64,000 bases of DNA from Pseudomonadaceae bacterium. GTDB taxonomy: Bacteria; Pseudomonadota; Gammaproteobacteria; Pseudomonadales; Azotimanducaceae. The stretch lies in assembly GCA_024743175.1 (NCBI GenBank), contig JANSXA010000013.1, positions 1-64,000 of the forward strand. The letters run 5' to 3'. The notes under the pieces were generated by a model. That model was given only the letters and a program-made list of their open reading frames with translations, had not been told where the DNA came from and did not search any database. The position numbers were made by a program, and so were the translations under genes. Numbering within the stretch: position 1 is the stretch's first letter; each line of letters begins with the position of its first letter. Below, piece after piece: positions 7,956-15,461 of the stretch.

Positions 7956-8416
7956 CAGTACAACGCATCCAGGCAGGCGGCTACGGTTACCACAATATGT
8001 GCACTCCCGCTCCACAGGCTGCCATCGCTGAGACCCGCGACCACAACGATATCCTGTTCGGCAGAAACGCGAATTCGGGTTTCTACCTCTGCCAAACCAT
8101 TGGCATGAGACAGGTCAAAGCGGGCAACATCAGGCAGTGGATTGGCTTGTGCAATTATTTGTATGAATGAGACATAGTCAGTCGGTGTCATGGGGCTGTC
8201 GACACTGATTTTCATACGTACGGAATTACCGTTTTCCGCCAGTGCGGGTAGTTCAATGTTGACCCTTCCCGGTTGTATCTCTGCGGTTGGAAAATCCCGC
8301 TTCAGGACTGACTGCACAGGTTCGGACACAGCAGCCAGCAATCTGGGTTGCACAGTGAGTGTGGCCAGGGTGCCAGCGCCGGCCAGCCAGTTTCGTCTGT
8401 TGATGGTTCTGATCAT
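7955..8416 (-). CDS. soxY: SoxY, sulfur-carrier subunit with a non-canonical C-terminal arm
   Basis: A 153-residue SoxY homologue. The Tat signal is NRRNWLAGAG near the N terminus. The body (MTPTDYVSFIQIIAQANPLP, FDLSHANG, VETRIRVSAEQDIVVVAG) matches the family. SoxY normally ends in a flexible GGCGG or GGCG tail whose cysteine carries the sulfur intermediate. Here the end reads VTVAACLDALY: the cysteine (Cys148) is kept but both preceding glycines are alanines and five residues follow. The arm should therefore be stiffer and longer. It is translationally coupled to soxX (ATGA) and soxZ (TGATG). The family call is strong; the effect of the altered tail is inference. Confidence 0.9.
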   Translation of the reverse strand: MIRTINRRNWLAGAGTLATLTVQPRLLAAVSEPVQSVLKRDFPTAEIQPGRVNIELPALAENGNSVRMKISVDSPMTPTDYVSFIQIIAQANPLPDVARFDLSHANGLAEVETRIRVSAEQDIVVVAGLSDGSLWSGSAHIVVTVAACLDALY

Positions 8417-8844
8417 TCTTGTCTGTCGGACCCCTGCAGAGTCAGTAAAAAAGCTACCAGATCATGCATTTCGCTCGCGTTTAACACCGGCCTGTCCTGG
8501 TAAGCCTGCGCGACCTGAACTAATCCATGGGTGCGAAAATAAGCCGGCATCACTGTGTTTGGGTTTTGTTCAGTGGGGTCGGCGATGCGCTTATACAATT
8601 CATCGGGCCCAAGGCGCGCGCCTATGTTACTCAGGTCTGGACCTATGTTGCCCTGGAAAGATTCTTTGATTTGGCTGACCTGGTGGCACAACAGGCAGTG
8701 ACCACGCTCGCGATCGATAAACACAGCTTTGCCGCGATCAACCGGGGTGTCAGCCTTCTTCGCATCGGTTTGGGCGAGGCCAGCAGCTGGCGCGGTAAGC
8801 AGCGCCATAGTCATGAAAAACAGTGCTTTTGCAGAGCAGCGCAT
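8413..8844 (-). CDS. soxX: SoxX, monoheme c-type cytochrome of SoxAX
   Basis: A 143-residue SoxX with a Sec signal peptide (cleavage near AGLAQ at 21-25). The heme site is CLLCH at 50-54 and Met99 in NTVMPAY is the distal ligand. GNIGPDLSNIGARLGPDELYK and VAFLLTLQG are SoxX hallmarks. It accepts electrons from SoxA and passes them to the respiratory chain. It shares one base with the fccB stop and four with the soxY start. This gives a gene order X-Y-Z-A as in many Sox operons, but without B. Confidence 0.94.
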   Translation of the reverse strand: MRCSAKALFFMTMALLTAPAAGLAQTDAKKADTPVDRGKAVFIDRERGHCLLCHQVSQIKESFQGNIGPDLSNIGARLGPDELYKRIADPTEQNPNTVMPAYFRTHGLVQVAQAYQDRPVLNASEMHDLVAFLLTLQGSDRQE

Positions 8845-10103
8845 CAGGCAAACACCTGAGTTGTGAGATTATCGAACCAGCGCTGAGCATAGGCTGCTTC
8901 AACTGCCCGGGTTTCACGGGAAGCATCAGCAGGACTGACACCACCAGCACCGTCGATTTCAGTCCAGATCTTTTCACCGGGTTGATAGACGCCAGCCACG
9001 GAAATGCCATAGTCGGGTGCAACCAGGCTGTAGCAGGTATTGATCAGCTTGCCATGCACCGGCGATTCGCCATTGAGCAAACGTGTGACCTGTACCGCAC
9101 AGAGTTTTGCTTGCGCATTTGCAGCAAAGGCGGATTTTGGCATGGCGTTGGCGATGGCCGCATCTCCAATCACGTGTACATCCGGCTGCAGGGTGGATGA
9201 AAAAGTGACAGGCTCAATCGGGCACCAGCCTGAGCGGTCTGTAACACCGGCAAGATGTGCAATTTTACCTGCTTTCTGCGGCGGTATGATGTTAGCCACG
9301 TCCGCCTGCACGGTCTCAAAGTCAGTGCTGACAGTGCGGTTTTCTGCGTTGACGGCAGTAACCGTTGCACCGTCCGACTCACCCTGCCACTCGATGATGT
9401 CGCCGTACAGTGATTGCCAGGCCGACAGGAAGAGCGGCTTTTTTGAGAAGCTGTCTTTGCTGTCAAGAATGAGCACTTTGGCGCGTGGGTTGTTCTGTTT
9501 CAGATATCCCGCTATCAGGCTGGCCCGCTCATATGGGCCCGGGGGACATCGATACGGCGATTTAGGTACGGACATGACAACCAGCCCGCCTTCGCGCATG
9601 CTGCGTAACTGGTCTCGCAACAGCGTGGTTTGTGGGCCGGCTTTCCAGGCGTGGGGTAACAGCTCTGCCGCTGTTTTGTCATAGCCCTGCAGCGCCTGCC
9701 AGTCCAGGTCAATGCCGGGTGCCAGGATCAGCTTTTCGTAATTCAGCGTGTTGCCGTCTCTCAGTGTTACCAGGTGGCGCTCTGGATCTACGTCCACTGC
9801 AGGCTGGTGGATGACATTGACGCCGTCTGCACTCAGTGCAGCATAGCTGAACTGTTGTTGACTGATTTTACGGTGTCCACCAACCACCATATTGCTCAGT
9901 GGACATGCGGTATAGATTGCATTGGCTTCGATCAGTGAGACAGATAAAGCGTTGTTCAGCCTGCGCAGTTCCCGTGCGACGCTGGCGCCGGCAAAACCTC
10001 CGCCAATAACAACGACGCGCCCCTGGCTTGCGTGGCTGGTGGGTATAAACGAAGCGGCAACGCCAGCACCGCTGTATCTAATCCAGTTTCGACGCGAAAT
10101 CAT
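8844..10103 (-). CDS. fccB: Flavocytochrome c sulfide dehydrogenase flavoprotein subunit (FccB/SoxF)
   Basis: A 419-residue periplasmic FAD protein that oxidises sulfide. The Tat signal is SRRNWI. The dinucleotide fold VVVIGGGFAGASVA starts near residue 31. The redox cysteine pair of FccB is conserved: Cys186 in SPYRCPPGPYERA and Cys294 in SGWCPIEP. VIGDAAIANAMPKSAFAANAQAK is the typical second FAD contact region. Its electron partner should be a small c-type cytochrome, and one is encoded ten bases upstream. SoxF is the name used when the gene lies in a sox cluster, as here. Confidence 0.92.
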   Translation of the reverse strand: MISRRNWIRYSGAGVAASFIPTSHASQGRVVVIGGGFAGASVARELRRLNNALSVSLIEANAIYTACPLSNMVVGGHRKISQQQFSYAALSADGVNVIHQPAVDVDPERHLVTLRDGNTLNYEKLILAPGIDLDWQALQGYDKTAAELLPHAWKAGPQTTLLRDQLRSMREGGLVVMSVPKSPYRCPPGPYERASLIAGYLKQNNPRAKVLILDSKDSFSKKPLFLSAWQSLYGDIIEWQGESDGATVTAVNAENRTVSTDFETVQADVANIIPPQKAGKIAHLAGVTDRSGWCPIEPVTFSSTLQPDVHVIGDAAIANAMPKSAFAANAQAKLCAVQVTRLLNGESPVHGKLINTCYSLVAPDYGISVAGVYQPGEKIWTEIDGAGGVSPADASRETRAVEAAYAQRWFDNLTTQVFA

Positions 10104-10113
10104 AGTTCGGTAG

Positions 10114-10449
10114 CTAACGCGAGCATGGTGCCTCGTTTGCAGTCAGCTCGGCCATATGGGCAGCTATGCTTTCAAGTTCTGCGGGTGAATAGCCGCGGCT
10201 GATGCGATTCATGACCGTGCTGGTCAATTCACCGCTGCGGTAGGCTTTCAGCTTGTTAGTAATTTCCAACGCGCTTCTGGCACTGAAGCTGACAAGGCCA
10301 TTTGCTTCTGTACCCGGACGAGCATGACATCCATAACAAGCCTGCACACTGACAGCGGTGGCTGGATCCGGTTCAGTCGCTTGCATGTCAGCTGCTGCTG
10401 ATGCTGACGCAAACAGCAGCAGGCTGCAGCCCATCTTTCTCAGTTTCAC
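10114..10449 (-). CDS. Small monoheme cytochrome c, candidate partner of FccB or of the IorAB-like oxidoreductase
   Basis: A 111-residue secreted class I cytochrome c. It has a signal peptide ending near ASAAA, a heme site CYGCH at 38-42, and a methionine around residue 80 (STVMNRIS) as probable distal ligand. The start overlaps the iorB-like stop (ATGA) and the fccB start is ten bases downstream. It could be the FccA/SoxE subunit of the sulfide dehydrogenase or the electron acceptor of the molybdenum enzyme; position fits both. It is shorter than diheme FccA of phototrophs. The cytochrome call is firm; the assignment to a partner is open. Confidence 0.85.
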   Translation of the reverse strand: MKLRKMGCSLLLFASASAAADMQATEPDPATAVSVQACYGCHARPGTEANGLVSFSARSALEITNKLKAYRSGELTSTVMNRISRGYSPAELESIAAHMAELTANEAPCSR

Positions 10450-12635
10450 GCTTTGCGCAGGTTTCTGCCTTTCAGAGGCACATTGCGGATTCGATTGCCG
10501 GTGGCGGCAAAAATGGCATTCAGCACTGCCGGCGCTGCCACCGCGATGGTGGGTTCACCCACACCGCCCCAGAAACCGCCCGAGGGCATCACTATCGTTT
10601 CCACCTTTGGCATTTCAGCCAGGCGCATAGACGAGAACGTGTGGAAATTATCCTGCTCGATTTCGCCATCTTTAACGGTGCATTCGCCGTACAGCAAAGC
10701 GGATAAGCCGTATACAAATGAACCCTCTACCTGGGCCTCTATCTGCTGGGGATTGACGGCATAACCCGGATCAGTGGCTGCGACGATGCGATGCATTTTC
10801 AGCACGCCGGCCTCATCAACGGATACTTCAGCACATGCTGCAACGTAACTGCCGAAGGCGTAACACGTAGCCAGGCCTCGGTGAATGCCTGGCGCGGTGG
10901 GGGTGCCCCAGCCTGCGCCTTGCGCCGCAGCATTCAGCACCGCCATACCTTTGGGATTGTTTTTCATCAGACGTTGTCGAAACAGCAGTGGATCAACCTC
11001 TGCCTCGTGGGCCAGCTCGTCCAGGAAACACTCCATATAAACAGCGTTCTGATTGACGTTCACGCCGCGCCAGAAGCCGGGCCGAATGTGGCTGTTACGC
11101 ATTGCGTGGTCGATCAACAGGTTAGGCACATCGTAGCTGATGGCCTGATCGCCGGAAGGTAACAAGGCTTGAAACACAGCCGGATCTTTACCGTCCTGCA
11201 AACCCTGCGGGATCAGCGTGGCCAGAATGGACTGGCCGGAAATGCGCAGGTGTAGAGCGGTCAGATTGCCGTCGTCATCCAGGCCGCCTTCGAGCCGCGC
11301 CTGGGTAATGGGATGATAAAATCCATGTTTCATGTCTTCTTCCCGGGTCCACATCAGTTTGATGGGTACACCAGGCATGGTCTTTGCGAGTTTCACTGCC
11401 TGATTGATATAGTCAGGTGCTCCGCGTCGACCAAATCCACCACCGAGCATGACTTTATGGACTTCACATTGCTCAATCGGCAGTTCTGCAGCTTCAGCAG
11501 TGGCAGCCAGTGCTGACTCTCCGTTCTGGGTAGGACACCAGACTTCACAAGCGTCCTTGGTCCACAGCGCAGTCGCATTCATCGGTTCCATAGTGGCATG
11601 GTTCAGAAACGGATAGCTGTAGGTCGCTTCAATGCGTTTGCTGGCCTTTGCAAGACCGGCTTTGACGTCACCCTTTTCGTTGCCGACAAAAGCCTGATCT
11701 GCGGTTAAACCTTCGACGATGTCGGCGACAATATCTGCTTGAGAGACGTCAGCATTTGGACCCAGGTCCCACTCAATGTCTACTGCATCGAGCGCTGTTT
11801 TGGCCTGCCACCAGGTGTCAGCAATAACGGCAACTGCAACATTGTCGACTTCGACAACGGCTTTTACCCCCGGCATGGCTTCGGCTTTTTCGGCGTCAAA
11901 AGAGCCCAATTTACCTCCGGTTACAGGGCAGGCTTTGATCGATGCGTTCAACATGCCCGGCAGGTTCAAATCTGAACCGTAGATCTGTTTGCCGTTGGTT
12001 TTCTCTACAGTGTCCAGGCGTGGTAACGGTTGACCGATCACTTTCCAGGTTTTTGGATCTTTCAACGGCACATCGCTGGGTGGAACCAGCTGCGCAGCTG
12101 CTGTGGCCACTTTGCCGTAGGTTGTGGTGCGTTTGCTGGGAGTATGCGTGATCACACTGTTGCTTGCTGAGCATTCGCTGACAGGGACCTGCCATGAGCC
12201 GGCTGCGGCTTCGATCAACATCATACGAGCCGCGGCGCCGCCTTCGCGAACATACTGATGGCTGCCACGAATACCACGACTGCCGCCGGTGGCGAAGCTT
12301 CCCCAGACACGGTTGCGGGCCACGTTCTGTCCGGGAGTTGGATATTCCCAGGTGACTTTGTTCCAGTCACATTCAAGTTCTTCAGCCACCATCTGTGCGA
12401 GGCCGGTGAGGGTGCCCTGACCCATTTCCGAACGTGCAATACGAATGATCACAGTGTCATCCGGATGAACGACAACCCAGGCGTTCACCTCGTCTGCAGC
12501 ACCTGGGTCCGTGCTGGCATTTACCGGCAGGGACATGCCCAGTGACAGGCCGGCGCCACCGAGAGCACTGGACACTAAAAATTGACGTCGGTTGAGGGCA
12601 AGTTCTGCAGAGGTATCAGTTGTATCAGTTTTCAC
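10446..12635 (-). CDS. Xanthine-dehydrogenase-family molybdenum subunit, IorB-like, Tat-exported
   Basis: A 729-residue large subunit of the isoquinoline 1-oxidoreductase / periplasmic aldehyde dehydrogenase branch. The Tat signal NRRQFLVSSALGGAG starts at residue 15. MGQGTLTGLAQMVAEEL and GGGFGRRGAPDYINQAVKLAK are molybdopterin-cytosine-dinucleotide contact regions, and GGFWGGVGEPTIAVAAPAV near the end holds the catalytic glutamate region (GVGEP). Such enzymes hydroxylate aldehydes or N-heterocycles and pass electrons through the small iron-sulfur subunit to cytochrome c. It lies two bases after the iorA-like gene and overlaps the cytochrome gene. The substrate is unknown. Cofactor maturation genes are not in the window. 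Confidence 0.9.
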   Translation of the reverse strand: MKTDTTDTSAELALNRRQFLVSSALGGAGLSLGMSLPVNASTDPGAADEVNAWVVVHPDDTVIIRIARSEMGQGTLTGLAQMVAEELECDWNKVTWEYPTPGQNVARNRVWGSFATGGSRGIRGSHQYVREGGAAARMMLIEAAAGSWQVPVSECSASNSVITHTPSKRTTTYGKVATAAAQLVPPSDVPLKDPKTWKVIGQPLPRLDTVEKTNGKQIYGSDLNLPGMLNASIKACPVTGGKLGSFDAEKAEAMPGVKAVVEVDNVAVAVIADTWWQAKTALDAVDIEWDLGPNADVSQADIVADIVEGLTADQAFVGNEKGDVKAGLAKASKRIEATYSYPFLNHATMEPMNATALWTKDACEVWCPTQNGESALAATAEAAELPIEQCEVHKVMLGGGFGRRGAPDYINQAVKLAKTMPGVPIKLMWTREEDMKHGFYHPITQARLEGGLDDDGNLTALHLRISGQSILATLIPQGLQDGKDPAVFQALLPSGDQAISYDVPNLLIDHAMRNSHIRPGFWRGVNVNQNAVYMECFLDELAHEAEVDPLLFRQRLMKNNPKGMAVLNAAAQGAGWGTPTAPGIHRGLATCYAFGSYVAACAEVSVDEAGVLKMHRIVAATDPGYAVNPQQIEAQVEGSFVYGLSALLYGECTVKDGEIEQDNFHTFSSMRLAEMPKVETIVMPSGGFWGGVGEPTIAVAAPAVLNAIFAATGNRIRNVPLKGRNLRKA

Positions 12636-12637
12636 AG

Positions 12638-13099
12638 TTAAGCCTCCTTGCTCAGTTCAGCGGCACGGTGAATACCTGCACGAACTCTTTGAAAGGTGCC
12701 ACAACGACAGATATTGGTGATGTTCTGATCAATGGCGGCATCGTCAGGTGCTGCATTGTTGGCCAATAGAGCTGCGGCCGCCATGATCATGCCGGACTGA
12801 CAGAACCCGCACTGGGGTACGTCCAGTTCCACCCATGCCTGTTGTACCGGATGGTCGCCGGTCTCAGACAGACCTTCGATGGTGGTGATTTTCTGACTCG
12901 CCTGCACAGCGCTTGCTGGATAGACGCAGGAGCGAATCGGGTTGCCGTCGATGTGTACCGTACACGCCCCACACTGGGCGATGCCACAACCATATTTGGT
13001 GCCGGTGAGGCCTGCTTGCTCGCGTATGACCCAGAGTAACGGCGTGTTGGGATCAAATTCCAACTCCACGTCGTTGCCGTTGATATTCAGCTTAGCCAT
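12638..13099 (-). CDS. 2Fe-2S subunit of xanthine-dehydrogenase family, IorA-like
   Basis: A 153-residue iron-sulfur subunit. The N-terminal plant-type [2Fe-2S] motif is GCGIAQCGACTVHIDG, with a fourth cysteine in RSCVYP. The C-terminal four-helix domain carries CGFCQSGM and CRCGTFQR for the second cluster. It transfers electrons from the molybdenum site of the next gene's product to a cytochrome c. It has no signal of its own and is probably exported in complex with the Tat-tagged large subunit. The start is preceded by AAGGAGA. It is the first gene of the overlapping eight-gene operon that runs through soxA. Confidence 0.92.
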   Translation of the reverse strand: MAKLNINGNDVELEFDPNTPLLWVIREQAGLTGTKYGCGIAQCGACTVHIDGNPIRSCVYPASAVQASQKITTIEGLSETGDHPVQQAWVELDVPQCGFCQSGMIMAAAALLANNAAPDDAAIDQNITNICRCGTFQRVRAGIHRAAELSKEA

Positions 13100-13239
13100 T
13101 GTGACCAGTCTCCTTGCGTTTGTATCGAGAGTTCAATGGTGTGAAGTTGATGGTTGCACGATGCTTTTTGCAAAGCGCATGCAACGCTCGAATTCACGCC
13201 AGATACTAGCAGGGACCGAGGTCATAGCGAAACATCCGT

Positions 13240-13263
13240 AGGACAACTCCCATGAGTTGTCCT
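13240..13263. other. Perfect 10-bp hairpin upstream of the Ior/Sox operon
   Basis: AGGACAACTC (13240-13249) and GAGTTGTCCT (13254-13263) form a perfect 10-bp stem with a four-base loop. It lies between the TPR gene stop and the iorA start on the same strand. There is no U-tract on the minus strand, so it is not a classical terminator. It could be a factor-assisted terminator, an mRNA-stabilising end or an operator. Confidence 0.6.
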
Positions 13264-13304
13264 TTGCAGGATGCTCTCGCTTGTTCCAGGCAGAGTTTAG
13301 ACTG

Positions 13305-13970
13305 TCATCCGCCGGCAGGAATCTGCATTAGCAATGCCTGGATTTCTCCTTTGCGCCCGCTGTCCGCCAGCGCGCGACCAGGCCGGGCTGGTGCTTTCAT
13401 CGCCTGTTCCAGATGCGCTCTTGCTGCATCGAATTCTCCTTCGTCGAATAGAAACTGTCCCATGAAATAATTGCTGTCGATGCCGTCAGGGTTGATGGTC
13501 AAAGCTTTTTTAAGATGGGCTTTGGCCTTTTTATCGCTGCCAAACGCGATTGGCCATCCAGGGACCTGGTGGTACAGAGTGCCGAGGCTGGTATGGGCTG
13601 AACCCTGCAATGCATCAGGGTCTATCTCCAGCGCGCTTTGCAGACTCGTGCGAGCTTCTTTAACCAGGCCAAGTGCACCCAGGCCACCTTTTTCACCCGC
13701 CAGTGAACTCAGCACAATACCTTTCCAGATCAGGATTTCCGGAACCGCAGGTTCTGTCTGCGTGATCTGCCTCGCGTATTCGGCAAGTTCGGACAGCGCC
13801 TCCTGCCGCGGTGTACCCTCGAGCTGGTAGGTGGCATGAGCCCAGTTCTTTTGCAGATAGTCCAGATTGTTTTTCGAGCTTGCACTATCCGCCAGTGTTG
13901 TCACGGCGAACAGCAGGCTGGCAGCGAATAACAGGCTTGATGACAGCGCTTTCTTAAGTGGATAAGTCAT
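13305..13970 (-). CDS. Secreted TPR-repeat protein
   Basis: A 221-residue protein with a Sec signal peptide (hydrophobic segment ending at TTLADS) and tandem TPR-like helices from about residue 100, for example the ALEIDPDALQGSAHTSLGTLYHQ region and NPDGIDSNYFMGQFLFDEGEFDAARAHLEQ unit (only the pattern is diagnostic). The start at 13970 is set by AGGAG nine bases upstream; the in-frame ATG at 14006 overlaps the SDR gene end. It is likely a periplasmic scaffold. It is the last gene of the hemolysin-like/adenylase/diiron/SDR cassette, 35 bases after the SDR gene. Function unknown. Confidence 0.8.
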   Translation of the reverse strand: MTYPLKKALSSSLLFAASLLFAVTTLADSASSKNNLDYLQKNWAHATYQLEGTPRQEALSELAEYARQITQTEPAVPEILIWKGIVLSSLAGEKGGLGALGLVKEARTSLQSALEIDPDALQGSAHTSLGTLYHQVPGWPIAFGSDKKAKAHLKKALTINPDGIDSNYFMGQFLFDEGEFDAARAHLEQAMKAPARPGRALADSGRKGEIQALLMQIPAGG

Positions 13971-14005
13971 AGAGTTTTCTCCTCGTTTGCTTCGATAGGA
14001 TTGCA

Positions 14006-14797
14006 TCAGGTTGTCCTGGCGAATTTTTCAATGGTGGCTAGTTTTTTCTCCAGGGCGCGATCGACAACCCCGGGCATTATCTGGTTAACACGCACAAACA
14101 GCCGCTCGGGCCAGCCCAGGTAAGTGCTCTTTGATTTCTGTTCGATGGACTTGAGAATTCTTTGTGCGACGTACTCTGGGGTGTCGCTGGCGTTGCCTAA
14201 CGCGGTATTGAGTTGGTTGGCAGCTGCGCTGTTCATTGCGGTGCTTGTTGTGCGTGGGGCGAAGTAGATCACGTCGATGGGTTTGTTTTTGACTTCCCTG
14301 CGTAATGCTTCGGTGAAACCGCGCAGGCCGAATTTTGACGCGCAGTATGCGGTGTAAGCCGGGTGGCCAATGGTGCCAAACACTGAACCCACGTTCACAA
14401 TCATGCCGTGAGGTTTTTTGCTGAGGTGCGGCAGCAACAGACGTGTCAGTTGCATCGGCGCCAGCAGATTAAGTTGTACCATATTGGTTAATGTAGCTGC
14501 TTCGGTATTCTCCAGCAGTGCAAACTGATTGGCACCGGACAGGTTGATCAGGGTATCAATCCCCTTTTGTGCAGCTGTTTGCGCCAGATTGTCCAGGTCA
14601 GCAGGCAGCGTTAGGTCCGCAAGAGCTGTGGTAACAATACTTTGAGCAGGCAGATTGTCCGCCAGCTGCTGCAGTTTGTCTCCTGACCGTGCACTGAGTA
14701 TCAACGTGTGACCTGCGTCTGCCAACGCCAACGCCAGTGCCTGACCTATTCCACCTGTTGCCCCGGTCAGCAGGATTACGCGTTGATTAAGCGGCAT
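14006..14797 (-). CDS. Short-chain dehydrogenase/reductase in the hemolysin-like cassette
   Basis: A 263-residue classical SDR. The NAD(P) motif TGATGGIGQALA is at the N terminus, NLSG follows the fourth strand, and the catalytic triad is read as Ser in GSVFG with YTAYCASK (Tyr-x3-Lys). The C-terminal part (KSTYLGWPERLFVRVNQIMP) is the extended, membrane-associating type seen in lipid-metabolising SDRs. The ATG at 14797 is preferred; it overlaps the diiron gene by 11 bases. Context suggests it reduces or oxidises a fatty-acid-derived intermediate made by the two upstream enzymes; that is inference. Confidence 0.87.
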   Translation of the reverse strand: MPLNQRVILLTGATGGIGQALALALADAGHTLILSARSGDKLQQLADNLPAQSIVTTALADLTLPADLDNLAQTAAQKGIDTLINLSGANQFALLENTEAATLTNMVQLNLLAPMQLTRLLLPHLSKKPHGMIVNVGSVFGTIGHPAYTAYCASKFGLRGFTEALRREVKNKPIDVIYFAPRTTSTAMNSAAANQLNTALGNASDTPEYVAQRILKSIEQKSKSTYLGWPERLFVRVNQIMPGVVDRALEKKLATIEKFARTT

Positions 14798-15461
14798 GTG
14801 CTGTAGTCTCGCTATGCAGCCGGGGCACTGAGCGCAGCACGTTGCCATAAAGGACATAAACACGTTTCGCAACGTGGATGACATGCTGCATATCGGCGGT
14901 TGTCAGACCGTCGAGCAGCTGCTTGAAAAAATCAACATGTTCGATGTCTAAAGCGCCGTGGCTACGCAGGTAGGTGAATGCTTTGTCAGGCAGTTTCAAA
15001 GCCTGCGCAATCAGCTCGGCCGTGCTGCTGGCCAGTGATGTGCTGGTGCCCTCCAGAACATGCACCATACCAAGAAAGCCGATCGGGTTGACTGTTGTGA
15101 TGTAGTCGCGCACATAAGCCAGCATCACCTCTGTGGCAAAATTGGGTTCGCTGGCGGCAATGCGTTCTGCGTCTGCGCCACAGATTTTGAGATCATTGAG
15201 GATCCATTGTTCGTGGCCAATTTCCTCATCGATGTACTCTTTGAACGCGCTGATCAGGTGCATCTGGCTCGGATGGATACGACTTGCGGTGGCCATCATC
15301 AGCGGCACAGTAAAGCGCACGTGATGGTAAGCGTTGGTAAGAAACGCATGGTACATCTCGAGCGTGACACGGCCATGTGCCACATCTTCGATAATGGGGG
15401 CAGCAAGCAGATCAAGCTGTTCTGCTTCGGTGGCTTGCAGGAGGGTTTCGTAGTGGCTCAT
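14787..15461 (-). CDS. Heme-oxygenase-like diiron oxidase (HDO fold; TenA/PqqC-like)
   Basis: A 224-residue all-helical protein of the iron-containing redox enzyme group, the fold that includes UndA, which turns fatty acids into terminal alkenes. Candidate iron ligands are spread as in HDOs: YHHVRF, the EEIGHEQW helix (Glu-x-x-His), HVLEG, and GALDIEHVDFF (Asp-x-Glu-His). The start shares one base with the upstream adenylating enzyme stop (TGATG), so the two are translationally coupled. An acyl chain activated or handled by that enzyme may be the substrate. It is often auto-annotated as a TenA regulator, but no thiaminase residues stand out. The fold is well supported; the reaction is inferred. 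Confidence 0.82.
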   Translation of the reverse strand: MSHYETLLQATEAEQLDLLAAPIIEDVAHGRVTLEMYHAFLTNAYHHVRFTVPLMMATASRIHPSQMHLISAFKEYIDEEIGHEQWILNDLKICGADAERIAASEPNFATEVMLAYVRDYITTVNPIGFLGMVHVLEGTSTSLASSTAELIAQALKLPDKAFTYLRSHGALDIEHVDFFKQLLDGLTTADMQHVIHVAKRVYVLYGNVLRSVPRLHSETTAHAA

